From the NCBI RefSeq assembly GCF_000019965.1, contig NC_010571.1, forward strand, positions 682,001 to 746,000: a stretch of DNA of 64,000 nt, written 5' to 3'. This document shows, one piece after another, positions 9,281 through 17,708 of this stretch (position 1 is its first letter; each line of letters opens with the position of its first letter). The notes under the pieces were generated by a model, which worked only from the letters and a program-made list of their open reading frames with translations, was not told the origin of the DNA and made no database searches. The stretch is from Opitutus terrae PB90-1 (GTDB taxonomy: Bacteria > Verrucomicrobiota > Verrucomicrobiia > Opitutales > Opitutaceae). The position numbers and the translations under genes were made by a program.

Positions 9281-11124
9281 ATCCGACTGCACCAAATCCG
9301 GGCCAACCGGGATGGCGCTCGTGGCTCGCGGCGTGCGGCACGATCGCGGCGACCTATTTCTATTTTCTCATCTTTGCTGAATTCGCGTTCCTCGAGCTCG
9401 CCACCGCGGCGATGGCCGCTCCCGACCGGCTGCGGCCGCTGATGCTGGTGCTCGGCAGCGGCGGGATTTTCGGTGCGCTTTTCGGTGCAGCGCGATTTCG
9501 ATCCGAACGCGCACCGCAGCAGCTCGCGTGGACGCTTCGTGCCTGCGCCGTCGGTGCGGTCGTCGCGTGGTTCGCGCATGGCGCCTTTCTCCTCTTTTTG
9601 GCCGCAGCGTTGACCGGAGTGTCCCTCGGTTGGCTGACGGTCGCGCTCGCATCGTCGCTCCAGTCCGCCGCGGGCCCGACGCGGCTCGGCTGGTGCGTGG
9701 GCCTCGGGACCGGACTCGCCTACGCGCTGTGCAATGTGCCGGTGATCTTTCGCGCGGCGCCAAGCACGCAGACGCTCCTCGCCGCGAGCGCAGCCGCGCT
9801 CGCATCCTTTCTGCCGCGCTGGCTGTCCGCCGCGACGCAGCCGGCGGTGAGCGATGCCGAATATTCCGGGCTGCCCGCACTGCGCTGGGTCCTCGTGCTG
9901 CTCGCGCTCGTGTGGCTCGACTCAGCAGCCTTCTACGTGGTCCAGCATTCGACGCAGTTGCGCGCGATCACGTGGCAAGGCGACGCGACGCTGTGGGCCA
10001 ACGCCGGGGTTCATCTGCTCGCCGCGGTCGGCGCAGGCGCGCTGCTTGATTGCCAGCGACGCGGCACGGTCTCCACGGTCGCGATGATCTCGCTGGGACT
10101 CGCCGGATTGATCCTGAGCGGCGTGCTGCCCGGCGACGCGGTCGCCGTGTGGTGCTACACCGCCGGCGTTTCGCTCTACTCGACCGTGCTGGTCGAATAT
10201 CCCGCTCGCAGCGGTCGGCCGTTTCTCGCCGCGCTGGTGTTTGCCGTCGCCGGCTGGCTCGGCTCGGCCTTCGGCATCGGCATGGCGCAGGATCTGCACC
10301 GAATTCCGGTCGCCTTCGTCGTCGCTGCCGTCGCGGTGGTGGCCACGGCGCTGACATGGCGTCGCTATACGCTTCGGCTCGGCGCGATCGCCGCGCTGGT
10401 GCTGACCGCGCTGCCCGCAGTGCGCGCAGACCAGCCCGAGCCACTCGTCACGCTCGGTCGCGAGGTTTACATCGCGGAAGGCTGCATCCACTGCCACTCG
10501 CAATATATCCGGCCGCGGCTCGCCGCAGACGTGGCGCTCTGGGGTCCCGCGCGACCGCTCGCGGAGGCGAAAGCCGATCAGCCGCCGCTCTTCGGCACCC
10601 GCCGGCAGGGCCCCGATCTCTCGCAGGTGGGTAGCCGCCGCACGCCGGAGTGGAACCGGCTGCACCTGATGCATCCGCAGGCGGTCTCACCCGGCTCGCG
10701 GATGCCAAGCTACGCGCACCTTTTCACGGCCGGCGATGACCGCGGCGACGCGCTGGTCGCCTACCTGGAGTCGCTCGGTGGCGATGCGGTTGCCGAGCGC
10801 CGGCAGCAGATCGCCGCGTGGCAGCCCGACACGCGCCAGGTGCTCCCGCCCGACGAAGCGGGGAAACTTTTCGCCCGTCTCTGCGTGCAGTGCCACGGGC
10901 CGCAGGGCCAGGGCGACGGCCCATTGGCGCACCAGCTGAGCGTCCGGCCGCCCAACTGGACGACCGACCCATGGCGACACCCAGCGCACGACGCACCGCT
11001 CGAGACCGTGGTGAGCCGGATCATCAAATTTGGCGTGCCCGGCTTGCCGATGGCCGGACACGAATATCTGCCGGACGGTGACGTCGTTGGTCTCGCACGC
11101 TACGTGATCAGCCTGCATCGCTGA
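9277..11124 (+). CDS. Membrane protein fused to CcoO-like and CcoP-like cytochrome c domains
   Basis: A 615-residue protein. Residues 1 to about 385 contain ten to twelve hydrophobic helices of transporter-like character. Two cytochrome c domains follow: 'CIHCH' at 403-407, in a context ('GCIHCHSQYIRPRLAADV') typical of CcoO, and 'CVQCH' at 536-540, typical of CcoP-like class I domains. Candidate Met haem ligands lie in 'RMPSYAHLF' and 'LPMAGHEYL'. It would pass electrons to the preceding subunit I. The fusion of a large membrane domain with both haem domains is unusual, because CcoO and CcoP are normally separate proteins. Last gene of the coupled operon. Confidence 0.85.
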   Translation: MNPTAPNPGQPGWRSWLAACGTIAATYFYFLIFAEFAFLELATAAMAAPDRLRPLMLVLGSGGIFGALFGAARFRSERAPQQLAWTLRACAVGAVVAWFAHGAFLLFLAAALTGVSLGWLTVALASSLQSAAGPTRLGWCVGLGTGLAYALCNVPVIFRAAPSTQTLLAASAAALASFLPRWLSAATQPAVSDAEYSGLPALRWVLVLLALVWLDSAAFYVVQHSTQLRAITWQGDATLWANAGVHLLAAVGAGALLDCQRRGTVSTVAMISLGLAGLILSGVLPGDAVAVWCYTAGVSLYSTVLVEYPARSGRPFLAALVFAVAGWLGSAFGIGMAQDLHRIPVAFVVAAVAVVATALTWRRYTLRLGAIAALVLTALPAVRADQPEPLVTLGREVYIAEGCIHCHSQYIRPRLAADVALWGPARPLAEAKADQPPLFGTRRQGPDLSQVGSRRTPEWNRLHLMHPQAVSPGSRMPSYAHLFTAGDDRGDALVAYLESLGGDAVAERRQQIAAWQPDTRQVLPPDEAGKLFARLCVQCHGPQGQGDGPLAHQLSVRPPNWTTDPWRHPAHDAPLETVVSRIIKFGVPGLPMAGHEYLPDGDVVGLARYVISLHR

Positions 11125-11135
11125 GGCGTCAGCAT

Positions 11136-11212
11136 GTGGCACGGGCGTCCCGCCGTGAACGACAACGCGTGTACCGCGCTCAAGCCCGCCTTGGGCAAGA
11201 TGCCCGTGCCAC
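11136..11212. repeat. Dispersed palindromic repeat, family 1, copy a
   Basis: Two inverted arms, 'GTGGCACGGGCGTCCCGCC' and the near-complement ending 'ATGCCCGTGCCAC', enclose about 45 bases. The element starts 11 bases after a stop codon. Related copies are at 13127-13294, 33118-33167 and 37966-38036. Confidence 0.75.
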
Positions 11213-11297
11213 GATCTGCCGAACCGCGTCCGCGCGCGCAAACGCATTTGCTCCGACGCCGAATCGCGACACACTAGCGGCTCAGCCCACCCCACCC

Positions 11298-12131
11298 ATG
11301 CCCAGAGCCACCGTCATTTCGCTCGTGAATATGAAGGGCGGCGTCGGCAAAACCACCGTCGCTGTCAACCTCGCCGCGCATCTGGCCCGTGATCACGCCC
11401 TGCGCGTGCTGCTCGTCGATCTCGATCCGCAAACCAACGCCTCACTCAGTCTCATGCCGGAAAAGGCCTGGGAAAAATGGGCCGCGGAAAACGGCACCAT
11501 GGCCGACGTCTTCGAGCTGGACGCCCAGCGCAAACGCGACGACGACCACTCGAAGCTGCGCCAGTGCATCGTGCCCTCGGTCGTGCCGGAGATCCCCGGA
11601 CTCGATCTGGTGCCGAGTCATCTGAAACTCACGTTCCTCGATCTCGACCTCGCCGCGCGTCCAGGCCGCGAACGGATTTTCACCCGCAAGCTCGCCAAGG
11701 TCGTGGACGACTACGACATCATCCTCTGCGATTGTCCGCCGAACCTGCAGACCGCGACGCAGAACGCGCTCTTCGCCAGCGATTGGTTCCTCGTGCCGAT
11801 GCAGCCGGACTTCCTCTCGTCCATCGGGCTGACGCTGTTGCTCGATCGGCTCGACTACCTGAAGGAGGAACTCGAATTTAAGATCCGCTGCCTCGGCGTG
11901 ATCTTCTCGCGCGTGCGCGGCCACGTGAATTTTCACCAGGAGACGATGGCGCGGCTGCCCGACGAGAAGGGCTTCCGAAAACTGCATTTTTTCAAAACGG
12001 TGATCCCGGAAAACATCACCATTAGCGAAGCGCCGATGGAGGCGAAGCCGGTCGCGCTCTACGACAGCGGCGCGCCGGGGGCGGAGGCGTTTCGCGCGCT
12101 CGCGCGCGAAGTGCTCGAGCGGCTCGGATAA
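11298..12131 (+). CDS. ParA-family ATPase
   Basis: A 277-residue ParA/Soj/MinD-type P-loop ATPase with the deviant Walker A 'KGGVGKTT' (residues 13-20), 'LLVDLDPQTNAS' (Walker A') and 'YDIILCDCPP' (Walker B). These proteins position chromosomes, plasmids or protein complexes. No parB-like gene or parS-like site is nearby, so it is more likely an orphan positioning ATPase than the chromosome-segregation ParA. The start is the ATG at 11298, giving the motif its usual distance from the N-terminus. Confidence 0.92.
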   Translation: MPRATVISLVNMKGGVGKTTVAVNLAAHLARDHALRVLLVDLDPQTNASLSLMPEKAWEKWAAENGTMADVFELDAQRKRDDDHSKLRQCIVPSVVPEIPGLDLVPSHLKLTFLDLDLAARPGRERIFTRKLAKVVDDYDIILCDCPPNLQTATQNALFASDWFLVPMQPDFLSSIGLTLLLDRLDYLKEELEFKIRCLGVIFSRVRGHVNFHQETMARLPDEKGFRKLHFFKTVIPENITISEAPMEAKPVALYDSGAPGAEAFRALAREVLERLG

Positions 12132-12209
12132 TTGATCTTCGCACGTCCACGCGCGAGCCGACGCATTCGCGCAGTGGACACGCCTGCAATCCTCATTTCA
12201 CTCCCCCTC

Positions 12210-13121
12210 ATGCGAACCCTCCCCCGACTCGCCACCTTCGTTTTCGCCTCGGCTGTGGGCCTTTCGCTCGCGTCAGCCGCTACCGCCGAAAAGTCTGCGG
12301 CCGCGACAGCCGCGCCGGATTCGCTGTTCGACTACGACCGCTCCGCCCCGCTCGACGTGCGCGAGGTGATGCGGGAGACGCGCGCTGGTGCACTGATTCG
12401 CGATGTCACTTTCGCCGCGGGCAAGGATCTGGTCGCGGCCACGATCGTTGCTCCCGAAAAAGGCGGAGGTTCGCTCGCGGGCATCCTTTACGTGCACTGG
12501 CTCGGCGAGCCAGCGACGACAAATCGCACCGAGTTCCTCGTCGAGGCGACCGCGCTCACCGGACAAGGCATCGTCTCGGTGCTCGTCGAGGCGATGTGGG
12601 CCGAGGAGGACTGGTATAAGAAGCGGATTCCGGAGGAGGATTACGCGCACTCGATCCAGCAGGTGATCGAACTGCGCCGCGCGCTCGACCTGTTGCTCGC
12701 GCAACCGGGGATTGATCCGAAACGAATCGCTTACGTCGGGCACGACTTTGGCGCGATGTATGGTGCCGTGATGGGCGCGGTGGATCGGCGTCCGACGACC
12801 TATGTGCTCATGGCCGGTACGCCACACTTCATCGACTGGTTCCTGTTCGCGCAAAAACCCAAATCGCTCGACGATTACCGAAAGCAACTCGCGTCGCTCG
12901 ATCCGGTGAACTTCGTCGGCCGGCTCGCGCCGGCGCCGGTCTTCTTCCAGTTCGCGGCGCACGACGAGTATGTCTCCGCGGCCGCTTCGGCCGAGTTCTA
13001 CGGCGCCGCGCAGCCACGCAAACAAGCCGCGCACTACGACGCCGGGCACGATCTCCGGAATCCCGCTGCGGCGGCCGATCGCGTCACCTGGTTGATCCGG
13101 CTGCTCGCGAAATCAGAGTAG
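12210..13121 (+). CDS. Secreted alpha/beta hydrolase with Asp at the nucleophile position
   Basis: A 303-residue protein with a signal peptide ending 'ASAATAEK' and a dienelactone-hydrolase-like alpha/beta fold. The nucleophile elbow reads 'VGHDFGAMYG', with Asp179 where esterases carry Ser. 'AAHDEYV' (Asp252) and 'DAGHDLR' (His280) fit the acid and the general base. An Asp nucleophile is known in haloalkane dehalogenases and epoxide hydrolases, so the chemistry may be hydrolysis through an Asp ester. Whether it is active, and on what, cannot be read. It is followed 5 bases later by a palindromic repeat. Confidence 0.85.
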   Translation: MRTLPRLATFVFASAVGLSLASAATAEKSAAATAAPDSLFDYDRSAPLDVREVMRETRAGALIRDVTFAAGKDLVAATIVAPEKGGGSLAGILYVHWLGEPATTNRTEFLVEATALTGQGIVSVLVEAMWAEEDWYKKRIPEEDYAHSIQQVIELRRALDLLLAQPGIDPKRIAYVGHDFGAMYGAVMGAVDRRPTTYVLMAGTPHFIDWFLFAQKPKSLDDYRKQLASLDPVNFVGRLAPAPVFFQFAAHDEYVSAAASAEFYGAAQPRKQAAHYDAGHDLRNPAAAADRVTWLIRLLAKSE

Positions 13122-13126
13122 CTCTC

Positions 13127-13294
13127 GTGGCACGGGCGTCCCGCCCGTGGGATCGGTGCTTGAGCGCTTCTCCTGTTGGGGTCGCGGTTGCCGGCAGGAT
13201 GCCGAGCTCGATGAGCCCGGTGGTCCGATTCGGTAGAGAAAAGCTCCACCGAGGTCCGCGACCTCGCGTCACACGGGCGAGACGCCCGTGCCAC
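13127..13294. repeat. Dispersed palindromic repeat, family 1, copy b
   Basis: 'GTGGCACGGGCGTCCCGCCC' at the left and 'GGGCGAGACGCCCGTGCCAC' at the right, facing each other across about 125 bases of unique sequence. It lies between convergent genes (hydrolase plus, LapA-like minus). Either one split element or two half-elements with an insertion. Confidence 0.75.
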
Positions 13295-13317
13295 CGGACC
13301 GCGTGGGCCGCGACCGC

Positions 13318-13566
13318 CTACTTTTCCTTGCTGCTGCTCCGTTTGCCGCCGCCTTTGCCGGTGTGCAGCAGCGTGCCCGCCAGCACGCCGACGGCGAACA
13401 CGCCGAAGAAGATGATCGCGGCCGGCGCGTGGATCGGATCCTTCGCCGTCGTGCCGGCGATCGGAAACTGGAAATCGATCGGATGCGGATTGTTCATGCC
13501 GACGTAGAGCATGACGAAAAGGATCAAGAGAAACCCGATCGACTTGATGACGGCGCTGAAGCTCAT
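13318..13566 (-). CDS. LapA/DUF1049-like small membrane protein
   Basis: An 82-residue protein with two hydrophobic helices ('IGFLLILFVMLYVGMNN' and 'AAIIFFGVFAVGVLAGTLL') separated by a short loop containing 'HPIDFQFPI', then a Lys/Ser-rich tail. This is the layout of LapA (DUF1049) proteins, which sit in the inner membrane and are linked to lipopolysaccharide assembly in E. coli. The ATG at 13566 is internal to a longer open frame and gives the typical family length. A long palindrome lies about 75 bases upstream. Confidence 0.75.
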   Translation of the reverse strand: MSFSAVIKSIGFLLILFVMLYVGMNNPHPIDFQFPIAGTTAKDPIHAPAAIIFFGVFAVGVLAGTLLHTGKGGGKRSSSKEK

Positions 13567-13640
13567 GGCCGCCGATCGTTGGCGGAAAAGCCGGGGTTTG
13601 GCGAGCGTTTGAGCGCGCCCGCCTCCGACCTCGCTCCGGC

Positions 13641-13682
13641 CCAGCCAGATTGATGTTACGATCGTAGCATCACCCTGGCTGG
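13641..13682. promoter_or_regulatory. 42-bp imperfect palindrome
   Basis: An inverted repeat centred on 'TACGATCGTA', extended by TGATG/CATCA and by CCAGCCAG/CTGGCTGG, with only three mismatched pairs. It sits six bases beyond the stop of the metallo-hydrolase gene and upstream of the LapA-like gene, both on the minus strand. It could be an operator or a terminator stem; there is no T-run to favour a terminator. Confidence 0.55.
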
Positions 13683-13688
13683 CGCGCG

Positions 13689-14630
13689 TCAGCTGCGCTT
13701 CTCCGTCAGCTCGTCGTAAGCGACGCCGAGGTTCGCCGTAAGTCGGTTCGGCCGCGGTTGATGGTAGTCCGGGAAGCCCGGGAAGTTCTCGAGCGCGACG
13801 ATCTCGTCCTTGCTCCGGCCCGCGGCGATCTGCTTCTCCACGTGCGTGAGCAGCGCGCTCAGATAATCGCGGAAACCGTTCAGATCCGCCGGCCCACCAG
13901 TCACGCCGAATTTCGCGTTGCCGTGGCCGAAGATGTAAATCGCATCCGCCGGATAGGTCTTCACCACCTCCTCCAACCTCTGGATCCAACCGCGAATGCT
14001 CGCGCCGCCCGGCCGGTCAATGACGGGATAGAGCCGGTTGAACATCAGGTCGCCTAAGTGCACGACATTGGCGCGCTCGAAGTGCACGACGATGTCGCCG
14101 CTCGTGTGCGCCGGCCCGAAATACTGTGCGGTCACCGTCTCGTCGCCGAGATCGTGCCGCCACGCCTCGACAAACGTCGTGTCGGCAAACACCTGCTTGT
14201 CGACGGTGCCGTCCTTTTCCGCGCGGGCCATCTGCAGCTTCGGGACATTCTGGTGCGCGACGATCGTCTTCGCCGCCGCCTTGAACACGCCATTGCCGCC
14301 CGTGTGGTCGCCGTGGTGGTGCGTGTTGATCACGACATCGATCAATCGGCTGCCACGCTCCGGCAGTCCCGCCAGGCAGATCGCGGCGGTGTCAGGAAAC
14401 TGTGTGTCCACGACCGCCAGCGCGTCCTGGTTGGACAGCCAACCGATCGTGCCACCCCGCCCGGTGAACAGTCCCACGCCGCGCCGCAGCGGGCGAAACT
14501 CGGTGGCGGCTGGCACAGGCGCGGCTTTGGCGGATCCGACCGGCGCTTGGGCGCGCACCAGAGAACGCGGGAACAACAGCCCCGCGGAAACCAGCAACGA
14601 AGAACGAACGAGAAAGTCGCGGCGGTTCAT
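13689..14630 (-). CDS. Tat-exported MBL-fold metallohydrolase
   Basis: A 313-residue metallo-beta-lactamase-fold enzyme. 'NTHHHGDHTGG' contains the metal motif HxHxDH (His104, His106, Asp108, His109). Further metal ligands are likely at 'GPAHTSGD' and 'IFGHGN'. The N-terminus 'MNRRDFLVRSS' is a twin-arginine signal, so the enzyme is probably folded with its metals before export to the periplasm. Sequence style is close to SoxH-like and quinoprotein-relay MBL proteins rather than true beta-lactamases. It is transcribed away from the ECF sigma gene. Substrate unknown. Confidence 0.88.
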   Translation of the reverse strand: MNRRDFLVRSSLLVSAGLLFPRSLVRAQAPVGSAKAAPVPAATEFRPLRRGVGLFTGRGGTIGWLSNQDALAVVDTQFPDTAAICLAGLPERGSRLIDVVINTHHHGDHTGGNGVFKAAAKTIVAHQNVPKLQMARAEKDGTVDKQVFADTTFVEAWRHDLGDETVTAQYFGPAHTSGDIVVHFERANVVHLGDLMFNRLYPVIDRPGGASIRGWIQRLEEVVKTYPADAIYIFGHGNAKFGVTGGPADLNGFRDYLSALLTHVEKQIAAGRSKDEIVALENFPGFPDYHQPRPNRLTANLGVAYDELTEKRS

Positions 14631-14941
14631 GGCGTTCCACTATGAACAGCGGGCGCCGGACGTCCAACGCTGAACACAGAACTCGAGGCTGTAAGACCCA
14701 ATCAGATGACACGGTCTTGGGGTCTGCCGCGCTTCCGACGCCATCGCCACGGCGGCTCGGACCGCGGGATCTCGTAAACGTCGGTGAACCGTCCCGCCGT
14801 TTCGGCCGGTGGCGTCTTTTGATCGATCGATCGTCCAGGCGTCGCGCCGCGCTCGATCTCCGCTGCTCGAGGTTCGTTTCCCTGTAACCTTCCGGCTCCG
14901 GCGCGGTTCTCCCCGGCAGTCCGACGTGCCGCCTATCCTCC
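14631..14941. other. Divergent intergenic region, MBL gene / ECF sigma gene
   Basis: About 310 bases between divergent genes, so it should hold both promoters. I see no reading frame worth calling and no clear repeat. If the sigma factor regulates itself, its target promoter should lie in the last 100 bases before 14942. Confidence 0.4.
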
Positions 14942-15592
14942 GTGATTGCCGACCTCACAGAAATCCATGTTCAAACGCGCCCCCGCGTGGTTAATTCGCC
15001 TGCGTCTGACACCCCCGTGGAAACTGCTGCCGCCCCCCTTTCCGACCACGACCTGATGCTGGCTGTCCGCGATGGCGAACTCGACGCCCTCGGCGAATTG
15101 TTCGAACGGCATCATGGCCCGCTCTACGGCTTCCTCGTGAAGCTCACCAGCGACCGCACCGCCGCCGAAGACATTTCGCAAACGGTCTTCCAGCGAATGC
15201 TGAAATACCGTCACACGTATCGTGACGACGGCAGCTTCACCGCCTGGATGTATCACCTGGCCCGCCGCTGTGCCGCCGACCATTTCCGCAAAACCGCCGC
15301 GGCGCCCGCCGCCACCGATCCGACCGACCTCAACGAACACGCCGACGCCGCGCCGCTTGCCAGCGACCGGGCCGCGATGCATGACGAGCACGCGCTGCTG
15401 CACCTCGCGCTGAGCCGGCTCGATCACAATGCCCGCGAGGTGCTCCTGCTCAGCCGCTTCCAGGAGCTCTCGTTCGCCGAAGTTGCCACGATCCTCGAAT
15501 GCTCCGTCGGCGCCGCCAAGGTCCGCGCGCATCGCGCGCTGAAGGACCTGCGCGACGTGTTCCTTTCCCTGCAGCGCGAGCATCGCGCCTGA
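14942..15592 (+). CDS. ECF RNA polymerase sigma factor
   Basis: A 216-residue sigma-70 family protein of the ECF type. Region 2 is visible as 'ALGELFERHHGPLYGFLVKLTSDRTAAEDISQTVFQRMLKYRHTY'-type sequence, and region 4 as 'LDHNAREVLLLSRFQELSFAEVATILECSVGAAKVRAHRALKDL', the usual DNA-binding helix-turn-helix. The GTG at 14942 opens the frame; an alternative GTG lies about 16 codons later and would also keep region 2 intact. The next gene encodes a zinc-finger membrane protein, the usual arrangement of sigma and anti-sigma. It probably controls an envelope-stress regulon including the DUF4097 gene downstream. Confidence 0.9.
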   Translation: MIADLTEIHVQTRPRVVNSPASDTPVETAAAPLSDHDLMLAVRDGELDALGELFERHHGPLYGFLVKLTSDRTAAEDISQTVFQRMLKYRHTYRDDGSFTAWMYHLARRCAADHFRKTAAAPAATDPTDLNEHADAAPLASDRAAMHDEHALLHLALSRLDHNAREVLLLSRFQELSFAEVATILECSVGAAKVRAHRALKDLRDVFLSLQREHRA

Positions 15593-15630
15593 TCCACCAC
15601 CCGTCCCTCTCACCCTCAATTTTCCGCGCC

Positions 15631-16434
15631 ATGAACTGCGACCGCGCTCAGGAACGCTTTAACGAACTGCTCGACCACCGGCTCGACGAAGCCACCACGG
15701 CCGAGGTTCGCGAGCACCTCGCCTCGTGCCCCGATTGCCAGCGCGAATACTCCTCGCTCGCGCAGACGCTCGCCGCCCTCGACCAGCTCCCCGCCGCCAA
15801 GCCCGGTCCGCGGCTTCGCACCCACTTCTACGCGATGCTCGAAGAAGAAAAAAACTCCGCCGCCAGCATCCGCGCCGCCGTGGTCCGCCGGCAGCACGCG
15901 CAGCGGATGACGCTCTGGCGCTGGATCCTCTCGCCGGTCGCCGTCGCCGCCATCGCACTCGCTGGTTTTCATTTCGGCACGCGCGTGGGCGGCACCGATG
16001 ACGGCACCAAACAGCAGCTGGCCGAAATGAAGACGAAGCTCGAATCGATCGACCAGCTCGTCGGCATCTCGCTCCTGCAACAGCGCTCGACGAGCGAACG
16101 GCTGCAGACCGTCCTCGCGACCCTCGACCAGAAGAATCCCGACCCGAAGATCATCTCCAACTTGATCGGTGCGCTGGCGCTCGATCCGAGCGTCAACGTC
16201 CGGCTCTCCGCGCTCGACGCGCTCTACCCACACGCCAACCAGCAGGTTGTCCGCAGCGGCGTGCTCGCCTCGCTCCCACGTGAGCAGAACCCGCTGGTGC
16301 AGGTGGCGATGATCGACTTTCTCGTCGCCGCTCGCGACCGCGATGCCACGCCCGAGCTCGAGAAGCTCGCCCGCAACGAAACGATCGACAAGGCCGTACG
16401 CGACGCAGCGAAACGCGGCCTCGCGCAACTCTGA
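15631..16434 (+). CDS. Zinc-finger anti-sigma factor with HEAT-like C-terminal region
   Basis: A 267-residue protein. The N-terminus carries the anti-sigma zinc motif with Cys3, His29, Cys33 and Cys36 ('REHLASCPDC'), one membrane helix follows at about residues 96-114, and the periplasmic part has helical segments ('IISNLIGALALDPSVNVRLSALDALYP ...') that look like HEAT repeats. The zf-HC2 part would hold the ECF sigma factor at the membrane; the C-terminal repeats could sense a signal. It lies 38 bases after the sigma gene. The HEAT assignment is by eye. Confidence 0.85.
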   Translation: MNCDRAQERFNELLDHRLDEATTAEVREHLASCPDCQREYSSLAQTLAALDQLPAAKPGPRLRTHFYAMLEEEKNSAASIRAAVVRRQHAQRMTLWRWILSPVAVAAIALAGFHFGTRVGGTDDGTKQQLAEMKTKLESIDQLVGISLLQQRSTSERLQTVLATLDQKNPDPKIISNLIGALALDPSVNVRLSALDALYPHANQQVVRSGVLASLPREQNPLVQVAMIDFLVAARDRDATPELEKLARNETIDKAVRDAAKRGLAQL

Positions 16435-16700
16435 CCGATGCCATGCAGCCTAGCGTCCAGAGCCCGGCGTCTAGTGCCGAACCACGGGCAATCGCACGCC
16501 TCAGCGTTTGTGGCGGAGGGCGCCAGGTTTCTGGCTCTCAGCTCCGGACCCTCAGCTCTCCACTCCCATTTCCACAACCCACAGCCGGTTTCACGAACGA
16601 GCCCGACGCGACCTGCGTGATCATCTGACCTCGAGCCCTGCCCCGCAGATCGCGCTCAAACTCAAAAACCTCCCGCTCTCCCGCTTGCGCGGATCCTCTT

Positions 16701-17708
16701 ATGAAAACAACCCGACTCCTTCCCTTCCTCCTCGCCACGGCGGTCCTCGCCGTCGCCGGTCTCCCCGCGGCGTCAGCCGACGAGGTGGAGACCTCCACGA
16801 TCAAGTTCTCCAATCCGAGCCAGCCCGGCACGTTGAAGCTCAGCGTCACCAACGGGGACATCGACATTCGCGGCACCGATGCCGCCGAGATCTCCATCCG
16901 CACTTCCGTCAAGCAGCACCAGGAGCGCCGGAAGGACGGCATGCGCGTCCTCAGCAGTTCGTCCAGCTACACGCTCGTCGAGAAGGACAATGTCGTCACG
17001 CTCAACTACGGTTCCGGCGGCTGGCACGGCGCCAGCGGTGACTTCACCATCGAGGTGCCGCGCACCACCAAGATCGTCGTCACGAATGCCATGGGTGGCG
17101 ACGTGAAGGTCCACGAGATCGGCGGCGACATCGAGATCAAGAGCCTCAACGGCGAAGTGAAACTCGACGACATTTCCGGCGGCGCGCTGGTCGAAACCAT
17201 GAACGGCGAAATTCACGTCACGATGAAGGCCCTGGCGGCCGACAAGCCGCTGTCTTTCACCTCGATGAACGGCGAGGTGCGGCTGCGCGTCCCCGCCGAC
17301 GCCAAGGCCAACGTCCGGCTGCGTTCGCAAAACGGCGCCATCCTCACCGACTTCGATGAGAAGGAGCTGGTCACCACCACGGCCTCGCTCAGGAAGCGTG
17401 ACGGCGGCCGCAACAGCGGGCCCACGTCTGAAATGAATGCGGAAATCAGCGCAGCCGTCCGCGACGCGGTGCGCGTCGGCGTCGAAGCGACCCGGGAGGC
17501 CGCCCGCGCCGCCCGCGAAGCGATGCGCGAGGCGCGCGAAGAAATGGGTAACGACGACGACGGCGACATCGCGATCCCCGTTCCGCCGATGCCCCCGCTC
17601 CCGCCGATGACCGGCGGGAAGATCGTCACCGGCACGCTCAACGGCGGCGGTCCCGAGATCCTGGTCTCGACGATGAACGGCGACGTCACGCTGCAGAAGG
17701 CGAACTAG
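16701..17708 (+). CDS. DUF4097-family secreted protein
   Basis: A 335-residue exported protein with a signal peptide ending 'GLPAASADE'. The mature part consists of repeated short beta strands around 'GDIDIRGTDAAEISI', 'MGGDVKVHEIGGDIEIKSLNGEVKLDDISGG' and 'MNGEIHVTM', typical of DUF4097 beta-solenoid proteins. A charged helical stretch ('REAARAAREAMREAREEMG') and a Pro-rich segment ('PVPPMPPLPPM') are inserted before a final beta motif 'MNGDVTLQK'. Such genes commonly sit in sigma/anti-sigma envelope-stress operons, as here. The stop codon TAG is contributed by the left end of a MITE-like element. Confidence 0.85.
   Translation: MKTTRLLPFLLATAVLAVAGLPAASADEVETSTIKFSNPSQPGTLKLSVTNGDIDIRGTDAAEISIRTSVKQHQERRKDGMRVLSSSSSYTLVEKDNVVTLNYGSGGWHGASGDFTIEVPRTTKIVVTNAMGGDVKVHEIGGDIEIKSLNGEVKLDDISGGALVETMNGEIHVTMKALAADKPLSFTSMNGEVRLRVPADAKANVRLRSQNGAILTDFDEKELVTTTASLRKRDGGRNSGPTSEMNAEISAAVRDAVRVGVEATREAARAAREAMREAREEMGNDDDGDIAIPVPPMPPLPPMTGGKIVTGTLNGGGPEILVSTMNGDVTLQKAN

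Noticed and set aside
7997-11124. Nitric-oxide reductase (NorB/NorC)
   Set aside because: The CcoO-like 'CIHCHSQYIRP' context favours a cbb3-like relation, although this cannot be settled by eye.
11298-12131. Chromosome partition locus (parAB)
   Set aside because: No parB-type gene, parS-like palindrome or rRNA-methylase/gid neighbours; best seen as an orphan ParA-type ATPase.
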